Below, piece by piece: positions 44,724 to 52,074 of a stretch of 64,000 nucleotides of DNA. The translations under genes were made by a program, and so were the position numbers. This DNA is from Bacillota bacterium (lineage in GTDB: Bacteria; Bacillota; Bacilli; Bu12), in NCBI GenBank assembly GCA_014896485.1, contig JADBKH010000007.1, positions 19,963 to 83,962 of the forward strand, given 5' to 3'. The notes below the pieces were generated by a model. The model saw only the letters and a list, made by a program, of their open reading frames with translations. It ran no database searches and was not told the DNA's origin. Each line of letters starts with the position of its first letter. Position 1 is the first letter of the stretch.

Positions 44724-44861
44724 TCAGCGATTGCCGAGCAGCCAGCGTGTCGCTTGCTGCCACGGGGAGCGACGAACCATCCGCAGGCGACGGATCGTCG
44801 CAATTGCACCAGTACCAATGGCTGTAATCGTCAGGATGGTGTGCAATGGGCCCCTTTGCAA
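44724..44861 (-). CDS. Possible small membrane-associated protein (45 aa)
   Basis: Short frame starting at TTG 44861 with an SD-like gagggggcgag 3-10 nt upstream. The peptide has a hydrophobic N-terminal half (TILTITAIGTGAIATIRRL) and a basic, Trp-containing end (RRSPWQQATRWLLGNR), the pattern of small single-pass proteins such as those of the DUF3918 type. It fills the 306-bp space between uvrC and the HAD gene and is followed by a hairpin. No coding statistics were possible. Confidence 0.4.
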   Translation of the reverse strand: MQRGPLHTILTITAIGTGAIATIRRLRMVRRSPWQQATRWLLGNR

Positions 44862-44894
44862 AATCTCGCCCCCTCGCCTGATCTGGCTCCTTTT

Positions 44895-45602
44895 TTATTC
44901 TGTCCGCTTTTTAGTGGGGATCATGTACCACTGTCTGTGCCGGGAAGTTGCCGGTGGAAGTTGGCGCAACGCAAATAATGTAGTGGCTTGATGCCAATCG
45001 CGTACGCGAAGGGTTCTAGGGCTACAGAAGCTGCGGTTATACGGCGCGTCAAAAAGCAACGTGTTGATTCCACTGGCACGCAACGAGACGATCTGTTCAG
45101 GATCGTCATCGATTGCTGCAACCACCGCAAACTTGGAAGCGATAGGACCTTTGGGCTGTCCTTCCGTGAAGACGATCGCATCATAAGGAATCCGCCATTT
45201 TTTGAGCCATGCATATGTGACTGGCGCTTCTACTTGACGACGTGTCGTCAACAAGATCACCTTGCTGAAATGACGAAGTACCGTCAAGCTGCGACGTGCG
45301 TCCGACATAGGAGAAGGCAAAGCAAAGAGAGCCTCAAAATGTGAGTAGAAATAGGTTTCGATCCAATCGGTCGGAACAGGGAAAAGTTTTTCAAAGTGTA
45401 AATCTGTCACCTCTGCATAAGAGGTGCCAAATTGTTGATTGAGCAGAGGAAGCCAGCTTCGATAACTGTCTGCAATGACGCCGTCAAGGTCGATTCCCAG
45501 TACCGGTAGAGAGAGAGGTTTCAGTCGCTTCCGGTGTACCGGCTTGTCATATCCGTTGTTTCCTAGCCATAGATGTAACTTTGAACCTTTCCCTTGGGAC
45601 AT
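44895..45602 (-). CDS. HAD-superfamily protein, 5'-nucleotidase (NT5C)-like
   Basis: 235 residues from ATG 45602. HAD motif I is GIDLDGVIADSY (both catalytic Asp), motif II LLTTRR, and motif III/IV region FAVVAAIDDDPEQIVSL. The sequence between motifs I and II (LLNQQFGTSYAEVTDLHFEKLF) resembles the cap of deoxyribonucleotidase-like C0/C1 proteins such as B. subtilis YqfW. Substrate unknown. The first 30 residues are basic and not conserved. Its start lies about 36 bp from that of divergent ylbJ. Confidence 0.7.
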   Translation of the reverse strand: MSQGKGSKLHLWLGNNGYDKPVHRKRLKPLSLPVLGIDLDGVIADSYRSWLPLLNQQFGTSYAEVTDLHFEKLFPVPTDWIETYFYSHFEALFALPSPMSDARRSLTVLRHFSKVILLTTRRQVEAPVTYAWLKKWRIPYDAIVFTEGQPKGPIASKFAVVAAIDDDPEQIVSLRASGINTLLFDAPYNRSFCSPRTLRVRDWHQATTLFALRQLPPATSRHRQWYMIPTKKRTE

Positions 45603-45638
45603 GTTCGGCTCACTCCACAACGAAAGAAGGCAGCATCG

Positions 45639-46880
45639 GTGCGCCGCAATCTGGGGTTGATGATCCTGGGCGGACTGGTTGCCGTCCTGACGATCCTGTT
45701 AATCGTCTATGCGGATGTTGCTTTCTCGGCAGCAGCCAACGGTTTCAAGCTTTTTATCGAGATGGTTTTCCCTTCCTTGCTACCCTTTTTTGTCTTGTCG
45801 GATCTACTGCTTGGCTTGGGGATCGTGCACGGTTTGGGGGTGCTTCTTGAGCCGTTGATGCGTCCTGTCTTTAACGTTCCTGGCTCAGGGGCCTATGCCT
45901 TCTCCATGGGACTGGCCGCCGGATATCCCATGGACGCGGTCATTACCGCACGCTTCCGAAAGGAAGGTCTGTGCACGCGGATCGAAGGAGAACGTTTACT
46001 CGCCTTTACCAATACCGCTGATCCCCTCTTTATGTTCGGCGCCGTCGCTGTCGGCATGCTTCATCTCCCCCAGGTGGGATGGGTTCTCGCTTTTGCCCAT
46101 TACTTGGCGAGCTTTACGGTCGGATTTGTCTTTCGCTGGTATGGACGTTCGCAAGAAACGAGCGTTCCCTTTGAAAAACCTCAAGGGAATCTTTGGCGTC
46201 GCAGCTGGGAGGCGATGATCACGGCACGCAAAACAGATGCTCGCCCCCTGGGACAGATGTTGGGAGATGCCGTCTCCCAGTCCATGCAGACGCTGTTGGT
46301 CATCTGTGCCTTTATGATGTTTTTCTCTGTCATCTTTCAGATCATCGTTGTGACAGGTACGATCCACTGGATTGGGATTCCCTTTGTCGCCCTCTTTCAT
46401 CTCATTGGATTTAATCCCGACCTGGTGCCTCCGCTGATTTCGGGGCTGTTTGAGATCGATATTGGCAGTGCGCAGATCGCCGGCGTCCATGCGCCGCTTC
46501 TACAGAAGCTGGTGTTGATCAGTGCCATCATTGCCTGGAGTGGCCTCTCCGTACACGGCCAGGTAGCTGCCGTCTTGGCAGATAGCGACATTCGTTTTGG
46601 CCCCTATTACAAAGGTCGCGTCTTGCACCTCGTGACAGCGGCAATGTACACGATAGGCTTTTTCTATCTCTTTGGGCTTCAACAACAAGTCCTTCCCACA
46701 ATTACTTTCCTTTTCTCGTCGTTGCCAACCACGGTTTTAGGGCTTGCCTGGGAGCGTTTCCGAGGGGTCCTTCCGTTATTGATCATTGGATTCGTCTTGT
46801 TGTGTGCTACCCTTCTGCTTTCCCTTTCCGTTTGGGTGGTACGTCGAATCACGGTGCTTTTGGTTCGTACACTCCGCTGA
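45639..46880 (+). CDS. ylbJ: Sporulation integral membrane protein YlbJ
   Basis: 413 residues, about eight membrane helices, with nucleoside-recognition (Gate) type domains: FKLFIEMVFPSLLPFFVLSDLLLGLG, SMGLAAGYPMDAVITARFR and LPQVGWVLAFAHYLASFTVGF. In B. subtilis YlbJ is made under SigE and affects spore cortex and heat resistance. GTG 45639 (SD gaagg) gives the usual length (B. subtilis 408). Same superfamily as SpmA and SpmB encoded at the other end of the window. A convincing SigE promoter was not found in the short divergent gap. Confidence 0.9.
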   Translation: MRRNLGLMILGGLVAVLTILLIVYADVAFSAAANGFKLFIEMVFPSLLPFFVLSDLLLGLGIVHGLGVLLEPLMRPVFNVPGSGAYAFSMGLAAGYPMDAVITARFRKEGLCTRIEGERLLAFTNTADPLFMFGAVAVGMLHLPQVGWVLAFAHYLASFTVGFVFRWYGRSQETSVPFEKPQGNLWRRSWEAMITARKTDARPLGQMLGDAVSQSMQTLLVICAFMMFFSVIFQIIVVTGTIHWIGIPFVALFHLIGFNPDLVPPLISGLFEIDIGSAQIAGVHAPLLQKLVLISAIIAWSGLSVHGQVAAVLADSDIRFGPYYKGRVLHLVTAAMYTIGFFYLFGLQQQVLPTITFLFSSLPTTVLGLAWERFRGVLPLLIIGFVLLCATLLLSLSVWVVRRITVLLVRTLR

Positions 46881-46914
46881 TGAACGACATGAGAATGTGC
46901 TGGAACAAAGGGTT

Positions 46915-47421
46915 TTAAGACGGTATCGTAGGTAGAGAGGCGGTGTACCCCAGTCGCTTCAGCAAGGAACGACGCTCTGCAATGTCTTCCGCACTTTCCA
47001 CGTCCACAGGTGGTTCGCCATCGATGACAGCGACGATGCCTCGTCCTTGCTGGTTCTCCGCGACGATCACTTGCAGCGGATTGGCTGTTGCACAAAAAAT
47101 ACGGCAGACTTCTGGGACGGCACGTATCTGAGGCAAAACCTGGATGGGATAGCCACTGCCCATTACGATGAAGAAAGCATGACCTGCGCCTACCTCTTTT
47201 GCATTACGCACGGCGCAATCCATCAAAGCCGCATCATTACCGGCGACACGTACAAGTCGCTTTCCCGAAGCTTCATTGAATGCAATACCGAAGCGGGCCG
47301 TTCCTCCTGTGGCAGCAGCGACCGCTTCATAAAGATCATCGATCGTCTTGATGAAATGGGCCTGCCCAATGATCACGTTGGCACCTTCTGGCCTTTCGAT
47401 ACGAATTTCCCTAAATTCCAT
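46915..47421 (-). CDS. Adenosine-specific kinase family protein
   Basis: 168 residues of the small adenosine-specific kinase family (PF04008), first described in thermophilic archaea and found in some Clostridia and Thermus-type bacteria. Family segments present: IERPEGANVIIGQAHFIKTIDDLYEAV, FGIAFNEASGKRLVRVAGND, KEVGAGHAFFIV, VPEVCRIFCATANPLQVIVAE and GRGIVAVIDG. It is unrelated to the PfkB-type adenosine kinases. It overlaps the end of the PhzF-like gene by 11 bp and is convergent with ylbJ. Confidence 0.88.
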   Translation of the reverse strand: MEFREIRIERPEGANVIIGQAHFIKTIDDLYEAVAAATGGTARFGIAFNEASGKRLVRVAGNDAALMDCAVRNAKEVGAGHAFFIVMGSGYPIQVLPQIRAVPEVCRIFCATANPLQVIVAENQQGRGIVAVIDGEPPVDVESAEDIAERRSLLKRLGYTASLPTIPS

Positions 47422-48424
47422 GCAATGGCCCCTTTCGATACCCTAATGCGCGGGAAATTTCCTCTGACCATACGATGGAGCCGGACAACCGCAAGCACGC
47501 ATTGCCACCGACTTGAATTTGCGTGATCCGTCCAGCATCGCCGTCCATACCGATCATCATGTGGCACCGCCGGCCCAATTCTAAGCCACTCTCGACTGTG
47601 AGAATAGTCGTTGCTGAAGAAGCAGAACCAAGTAGGCCACTGTTGGCAAGCGTTGCGGCGACTGCTGCCGCTGCCTCTTCGCTGGCCACTTCTTCTTGCA
47701 AAATACTGTTTTTCTGCACACTCCAGCTACGAAGATGTACACTGGTGCCGGGATCCTCATGTTCAAGTGTAAAAAAAGCGAGGCCATCGATCCTCATTTG
47801 GTGGAGTATCCCGGCCACTTGGCTACTCCAATTAGCTTCCACCTCGACTTCTTTTGGGTCGCCCGAGGCAACAACCGAGGAGAGTTGAGGAAAGCCGATG
47901 ACCAGCCAACCAGATTGCTGCAAGCGCAGAAGTTGCGGAAGCAGGTGAGGATCGGATTCTTCCGCTTCCAGCCCCATTGCTTCCAAAAGGTCAGCGATAT
48001 TTTCCACAACGCCTACCTGCTCTGGCAGTACGACATGGTGCATGACAAGCGGCAGCCCGGAGCCCGGTAAGGTATAGAGGGTCAGGTCGTCCAGCTGCTG
48101 TCCCTCAAAGACGAAACGGGGTTGCTGTTCTCTTTCCTCGCCCTCTTTTTGAAACAGTGCATAGCCCACCGCGATCGCACTACCCTCTAACCTGTTGACT
48201 GCAGCTCCTTGTTGGAAGACGTGTAACTGGTATTGATCATTTTCTTGCCACACAAGCAGAGCTTCGTCCGCTTGCCGTGAAAGCAATGCCCCCAACAGGG
48301 AGGCGTTGGGCGGAGCTGTTTGTGTCCAGACGCTCGCCACGCTTCGTCCAGAAAAAGGAAGACCAGTATATACATCATAAATCTCGATGGGGAGATGCAT
48401 CGAGGTATGTGCCGCTATTTCCAT
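47411..48424 (-). CDS. PhzF-like isomerase-fold protein, divergent
   Basis: 337 residues. The start EIYDVYTGLPFSGRSVASVW resembles the N-terminal strand of PhzF/diaminopimelate epimerase-fold proteins (DAFTxxPFxGNPAAV), and TSVHLRSWSVQKNSILQEEVASEEAAAAVAATL resembles the second half. The usual catalytic and GHAT motif in the first half is replaced by RLEGSAIAVGYALF, so enzymatic activity is doubtful. Assignment is by pattern only. Start is uncertain: ATG 48424 lacks a good SD and ATG 48400 is possible. Forms a two-gene unit with the adenosine-specific kinase. Confidence 0.55.
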   Translation of the reverse strand: MEIAAHTSMHLPIEIYDVYTGLPFSGRSVASVWTQTAPPNASLLGALLSRQADEALLVWQENDQYQLHVFQQGAAVNRLEGSAIAVGYALFQKEGEEREQQPRFVFEGQQLDDLTLYTLPGSGLPLVMHHVVLPEQVGVVENIADLLEAMGLEAEESDPHLLPQLLRLQQSGWLVIGFPQLSSVVASGDPKEVEVEANWSSQVAGILHQMRIDGLAFFTLEHEDPGTSVHLRSWSVQKNSILQEEVASEEAAAAVAATLANSGLLGSASSATTILTVESGLELGRRCHMMIGMDGDAGRITQIQVGGNACLRLSGSIVWSEEISRALGYRKGPLHGI

Positions 48425-48503
48425 AGGCGTATCCGCTGCCTCTTCACGCTTTTTAGATCGATTTGGAACGCTTGATGTGCCTGCTGACAGCGTGTGTGAA
48501 GCA

Positions 48504-48953
48504 TTATTGTACAGGTGTCCTGTGAAGTCCTTCGCGCAAAGCGATCAGGACGCAGGCGTTGTGTACGACCTCCAGATCTAATGTCTCTGCGAGTTGAAGA
48601 CAACGATCGTCTTGTGTACCTGGCTGCATCCAAATTTTTCGGATGCCCTTTTCCGCACACTCCTTCAGTACCATCAACGTCTGATCAGGGGGTACGACCA
48701 CATCAACCACTTGCGGTACGACAGGCAATGCTGTGACAGATGGGTAACAAGTTACGCCATCGATCGCAGTGTACTTGGGATGTACCGGATAAACCTGGTA
48801 GCCCTGTTGACGCAAGGTCGCAAAAATCGTATGTCCCACTTTCTCGGTACGGGTTGTCGCTCCGACCACTGCCCACGTAGGTTCCTTCAAAAAGTTGTGC
48901 ATGCGGTCCATCATGGAGGGATCGTGTTGCATCTCAAATCCCGGTTCTTCCAT
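48504..48953 (-). CDS. CoA-binding domain protein, YccU family
   Basis: 149 residues, single Rossmann-type CoA-binding domain: WAVVGATTRTEKVGHTIFATLRQQGYQVYPVHPKYTAIDG, VDVVVPPDQTLMVLKECAEKGIRKIWMQPGTQ and the end VVHNACVLI. Close to E. coli YccU and B. subtilis YneT. Ligand binding is predicted; function is unknown. SD ggag 11 nt before the ATG. Confidence 0.88.
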   Translation of the reverse strand: MEEPGFEMQHDPSMMDRMHNFLKEPTWAVVGATTRTEKVGHTIFATLRQQGYQVYPVHPKYTAIDGVTCYPSVTALPVVPQVVDVVVPPDQTLMVLKECAEKGIRKIWMQPGTQDDRCLQLAETLDLEVVHNACVLIALREGLHRTPVQ

Positions 48954-48981
48954 GGTATCGTCACTCCTTTCCTTTGGGTTA

Positions 48982-49584
48982 TTATAACACGGAAGCTAGC
49001 AATGCTTGGATCAACCCAATGAGCAACCCCAAGACAGCCCCTGTCCAAATGACAAAGGTTAGTTCTCTGCCCATAAAGCTTTGTACAATTCCAGCAACCT
49101 CTTCCCAATCCAACGCTTGAATGCGTGCTCGTACGATTGCAGCGATATCGACATGATCCTGGAGCAAGTCAGGGAGCTTGCGGAAATTCCGGCCGATCGC
49201 ATCATCGATTCGATCGGTGAACACGGACGACAATGATGTGATGATCTGTTGGCGCAACGGCAGATAACGCGGAAGGTAACGTTCGGCCGTCTGGGCAATT
49301 TCGGAAGTGACCATTTGACTTATTTGGTTACGCACAGGAGGCGTATTCAAACGTGCTGTGATATCGTCGAGCGCAACGAGATTTTCCTCCACCAGTCTTC
49401 CCAATGACTCTGCAATGGCTTCACGGCGTCGCGGCACAACCCCTTGCACAATCCAGGGAGTCCCAGGAATGCGGATCGGTTGAACCGGATGGAAGAGCAT
49501 CCAAATGGCTGCATAATTTGTACCATACCCGATCAAAGCACCGAGAAGAGGCATGGTCACCCAAATCGTCCAATTGCCCGTCAG
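48982..49584 (-). CDS. DUF445 membrane protein (YheB-like), probable CTG start
   Basis: DUF445 family. N-terminal hydrophobic helix TIWVTMPLLGALIGYGTNYAAIWMLFHPVQPI, an amphipathic helical middle with paired NxP and DDI-type motifs, and a C-terminal helix FVIWTGAVLGLLIGLIQALLASVL; both ends are membrane-anchored. The first standard start (GTG 49560) has no SD and cuts the first helix. A perfect aaaggagg (49597-49590) lies 5 nt before a CTG at 49584, and in-frame translation from there gives 200 residues with a complete first helix. B. subtilis YheB relatives act in the spore coat region only by report of expression; function unknown. Confidence 0.75.
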   Translation of the reverse strand: MTGNWTIWVTMPLLGALIGYGTNYAAIWMLFHPVQPIRIPGTPWIVQGVVPRRREAIAESLGRLVEENLVALDDITARLNTPPVRNQISQMVTSEIAQTAERYLPRYLPLRQQIITSLSSVFTDRIDDAIGRNFRKLPDLLQDHVDIAAIVRARIQALDWEEVAGIVQSFMGRELTFVIWTGAVLGLLIGLIQALLASVL

Positions 49585-49603
49585 TCAAACCTCCTTTGAG
49601 CGC

Positions 49604-49640
49604 AAAAAGGACCTGCAACGGGCAGGCCCAACACGTCCTT
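49604..49640 (-). terminator. Intrinsic terminator after qcrABC
   Basis: Minus-strand aaggac (49640-49635) pairs with gtcctt (49612-49607) around an inner GC-rich hairpin, and the T run at 49608-49604 follows. It lies 21 bp after the qcrC stop and just upstream of the SD of the DUF445 gene. Confidence 0.75.
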
Positions 49641-49660
49641 CAATGAACAGGAAGGTTCCC

Positions 49661-50410
49661 CTATTTAGAAGTTGATTGTAGGATATATTGTGCAACTGCC
49701 TGTGCTTGATCGGACGAGAGCGGGAGCTTCGGCATCTTTGGCGTTTCATTGGGTGGCATTAGCGTAGATGGATCCTGGATCTTTGCGGCAATCCCCTCAG
49801 CTGTCATAAAAGTACCTGCTTTGTCTAAAGCCGGGCCTACACCACCCTGGAATTTGTCACCATGGCAAGAAGCACAGTATTGGGCATACAGTTGTTGACC
49901 AGAAGCATTGGTTACTTCTCCGGGTTGTCCCCCTGCAGCTGCTACCTCTGCCTTGTGATCGAACCAAGCTTGGAAGGTGAGCCCGATAAGGCCGAGTACG
50001 ACCACAATGGAGATAGCGAACCAGACAGGTCGTTGCAAAGGACGACGTTTTCGTGAGCGGTCAAGCCACGGCAACGCTCCCAAGATGATCACCAAAATCA
50101 GCGGTACGACAATGGCTCCCCAACGTAACCAGGAGGGGAAATACTTCAACAATTGATAGAGCCAATAGAAGTACCAATCTGGCATTGGGAGATAGCTGTG
50201 GCTGGTCGGGTCTGCTTCTGGTTCCAGCGGTGCAGGAAACAGCACCGTGATCGTGAGCAGAATGCCAAAGATGGCCAACGCCGCGATGGCCTCGCGTAAA
50301 ATAAAATCTGGGAAAAAGCGCTCACTGACCCCCAGCTGCCCACCGATCGGCCAGCCTTCTTGGCTTTTTTGCTTCGGTTCTTGCGGTGTCGGATTTTCGT
50401 CTGCAGCCAT
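49661..50410 (-). CDS. qcrC: Menaquinol:cytochrome c reductase, cytochrome b/c subunit
   Basis: 249 residues: a subunit IV-like part with three membrane helices (AIAALAIFGILLTITVLFPAP, MPDWYFYWLYQLLKYFPS, VVPLILVIILGALPWL; AISIVVVLGLIGLTF) fused to a C-terminal cytochrome c domain. Covalent heme site is CASCHG and the Met ligand is in TLMPPNETPKMPKL. The fusion of subunit IV with cytochrome c is characteristic of the Bacillus b6c complex. Third gene of the operon. Confidence 0.96.
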   Translation of the reverse strand: MAADENPTPQEPKQKSQEGWPIGGQLGVSERFFPDFILREAIAALAIFGILLTITVLFPAPLEPEADPTSHSYLPMPDWYFYWLYQLLKYFPSWLRWGAIVVPLILVIILGALPWLDRSRKRRPLQRPVWFAISIVVVLGLIGLTFQAWFDHKAEVAAAGGQPGEVTNASGQQLYAQYCASCHGDKFQGGVGPALDKAGTFMTAEGIAAKIQDPSTLMPPNETPKMPKLPLSSDQAQAVAQYILQSTSK

Positions 50411-50440
50411 TGTTCACCTCCTTGCCTTGTCTGTGTGGCA

Positions 50441-51112
50441 TCACAGTGGACCAGAGATACTCTGCCTCCGGATCATCAAGAAGTGCCCTACCAGCAGTAC
50501 CATCAAGATAGCCGGCAAAATCATGACATGAATCGTGAAAAAGCGTGGGATCGTCATTGCGTTAACTCCGGCGCCACCGACCAACAGCGATTTGATCCAC
50601 GGACCGAGGATCGGCAGCGAATCAGCGATATTCACGCCCACCTGTGTTGCCCAATAGGCCTTTTGATCCCAGGGCAGCAAGTATCCCGTAAAGCCAAACA
50701 ATAGCAGAACCAACAATAACAAGACACCGACAATCCAGTTGAGCTCTCGTGGGTTTTTATATGAGCCTGTGTAGAAGACGCGCAGCGTGTGCATGAAGAT
50801 GAAGACCAGCGAGGCGCTTGCACCCCAGTGGTGCATCCCTCGGACGATAGAACCAAAGCTGGCTGTATCTTCAATGTACTTCACGCTGATATACGCGTCA
50901 TTGACATCGGGAACGTAATACATCATCAAGAAAATCCCTGTAAGGATCTGCAAGACGACGAGAAAAAAGGTGATTCCGCCAAGGCAATAGATAAAAGCCC
51001 AATTGCTGTATTTTGGATTGACATGGGGAGGAGCTGGATGCACCGCGATATCTTCCCATGCTGGGCCAATCGAGAAGCGATCGTCGAGCCACCGATAAAA
51101 ATTACGAAACAT
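50441..51112 (-). CDS. qcrB: Menaquinol:cytochrome c reductase, cytochrome b6 subunit
   Basis: 223 residues, four membrane helices, di-heme cytochrome b of the short (b6) type. Axial histidines lie in GMHHWGASASLVFIFMHTLRVF and in TIHVMILPAILMVLLVGHFLMIR. The Cys-containing N-terminal helix WAFIYCLGGITFFLVVLQILTG may hold the extra heme site of b6-type proteins. SD gggggtaa lies at the end of qcrA; qcrA stop and qcrB ATG are 3 bp apart. Confidence 0.97.
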   Translation of the reverse strand: MFRNFYRWLDDRFSIGPAWEDIAVHPAPPHVNPKYSNWAFIYCLGGITFFLVVLQILTGIFLMMYYVPDVNDAYISVKYIEDTASFGSIVRGMHHWGASASLVFIFMHTLRVFYTGSYKNPRELNWIVGVLLLLVLLLFGFTGYLLPWDQKAYWATQVGVNIADSLPILGPWIKSLLVGGAGVNAMTIPRFFTIHVMILPAILMVLLVGHFLMIRRQSISGPL

Positions 51113-51115
51113 GGC

Positions 51116-51733
51116 TTACCCCCAACCCCCTTCGTCGGGCGAGTTGCGTGGGTGATCTGCGCCCAAGATGACCTGCCCGTTTTTGACTGTGATATCAAAG
51201 TAGTCAAGGGGCCGAGGTGCTGGTGGATGGACGACCCTACCGTATTTATCAAACTCGCTGCCATGGCATGGGCACAGGAAGATGTTGCGCTGCGGTTCCC
51301 AACTCACCAAGCAACCAAGATGGGTGCAAATCGGTGAGATCGCGACAAATCCGCCTGTTTTAGTCCATTTGGGATCTTTTCGTACATAGACATTGACGGT
51401 GGTTTTGTGCTGGTACCATCCTTCTGTTGCCGGAACCTGGAAGGTGATCGACTTGAAATCCTTTTCATTGAAATCACTGACTTTGCCAAGTGATGACCCT
51501 GAACCATTCGATGGCTTAGCAGTCAGCGCCGGTACTGCTGCTTCGCCGATGACGGGCCACAACATGCCTACTACGATGAGACCGAAGACGCCACCGAATG
51601 TATAGTTGAGAAACTGCCTGCGGGACATTTCGCCTTGTGGAACAACGGGCGTCTGCTCTTCACCGGCAGGCTGGGGATCGGTGGCCTGCTTCTCGTTTTT
51701 CTCGTCCACGCGCTGCAAATCCCCCTCGGTCAC
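51116..51733 (-). CDS. qcrA: Menaquinol:cytochrome c reductase, Rieske iron-sulfur subunit
   Basis: 205 residues. The Rieske cluster motifs are CTHLGC and CPCHGSEFD. A Tat-type signal anchor SRRQFLNYTFGGVFGLIVVGMLWPVIG follows an unusually long, polar cytoplasmic N-terminus of about 36 residues rich in Gln and Pro. The start is not certain: GTG 51733 has a weak SD, and internal TTG or GTG codons follow a gagggggat stretch, which would shorten the N-terminus. First gene of qcrABC. Confidence 0.95.
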   Translation of the reverse strand: MTEGDLQRVDEKNEKQATDPQPAGEEQTPVVPQGEMSRRQFLNYTFGGVFGLIVVGMLWPVIGEAAVPALTAKPSNGSGSSLGKVSDFNEKDFKSITFQVPATEGWYQHKTTVNVYVRKDPKWTKTGGFVAISPICTHLGCLVSWEPQRNIFLCPCHGSEFDKYGRVVHPPAPRPLDYFDITVKNGQVILGADHPRNSPDEGGWG

Positions 51734-51769
51734 AACTGATGTTACCCGTGCTGTCCAAACACAAGGTTC

Positions 51770-51798
51770 ATACTACCCATCGTGCTTGCGGGTGTCAA
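51770..51798 (-). promoter_or_regulatory. SigA promoter of qcrABC
   Basis: Consensus TTGACA (51798-51793), 17-bp spacer, TAGTAT (51775-51770) on the minus strand. It lies between the tRNA-Pro terminator and qcrA; the predicted leader is about 30 nt. Confidence 0.78.
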
Positions 51799-51823
51799 TG
51801 AAGGAACGCCACCTCATGGCACG

Positions 51824-51851
51824 AAAAAAGGTGAGGCACCACAGCCTCACC
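51824..51851 (-). terminator. Intrinsic terminator after tRNA-Pro
   Basis: 8-bp stem ggtgaggc / gcctcacc on the minus strand (51851-51844 with 51837-51830), 6-nt loop and six T residues (51829-51824). It insulates qcrABC from upstream transcription. Confidence 0.85.
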
Positions 51852-51863
51852 CCCTATGTATAA

Positions 51864-51937
51864 TCGGAGTGGCCAGACTCGAACTGGCGACCTCTACCAC
51901 CCCAAGATAGCGCTCTAACCACCTGAGCTACACCCCG
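51864..51937 (-). tRNA. trnP: tRNA-Pro (GGG anticodon)
   Basis: Full cloverleaf on the minus strand: acceptor CGGGGTG / CACTCCG with the C1-G72 pair typical of bacterial tRNA-Pro, D arm GCTC...GAGC, anticodon stem CTATC / GGTAG with loop TTGGGGT (anticodon GGG, reading CCC and CCU), T arm GCCAG / CTGGC. Discriminator A; 3' CCA is not encoded, unlike the tRNA-Trp in this window. Confidence 0.93.
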
Positions 51938-52074
51938 ATGTGAATACAGTTCGCAGTATACGTAAGGCGCCCACGGCAGTCAAGCGCAGGGCTCTTCCCT
52001 TTGTGGGTCTGATCAACTAGCGCATACGCGTTAAGCGTTGCAGTTTCTCTTTGGCGATACGGAGGCAAGGCCAT

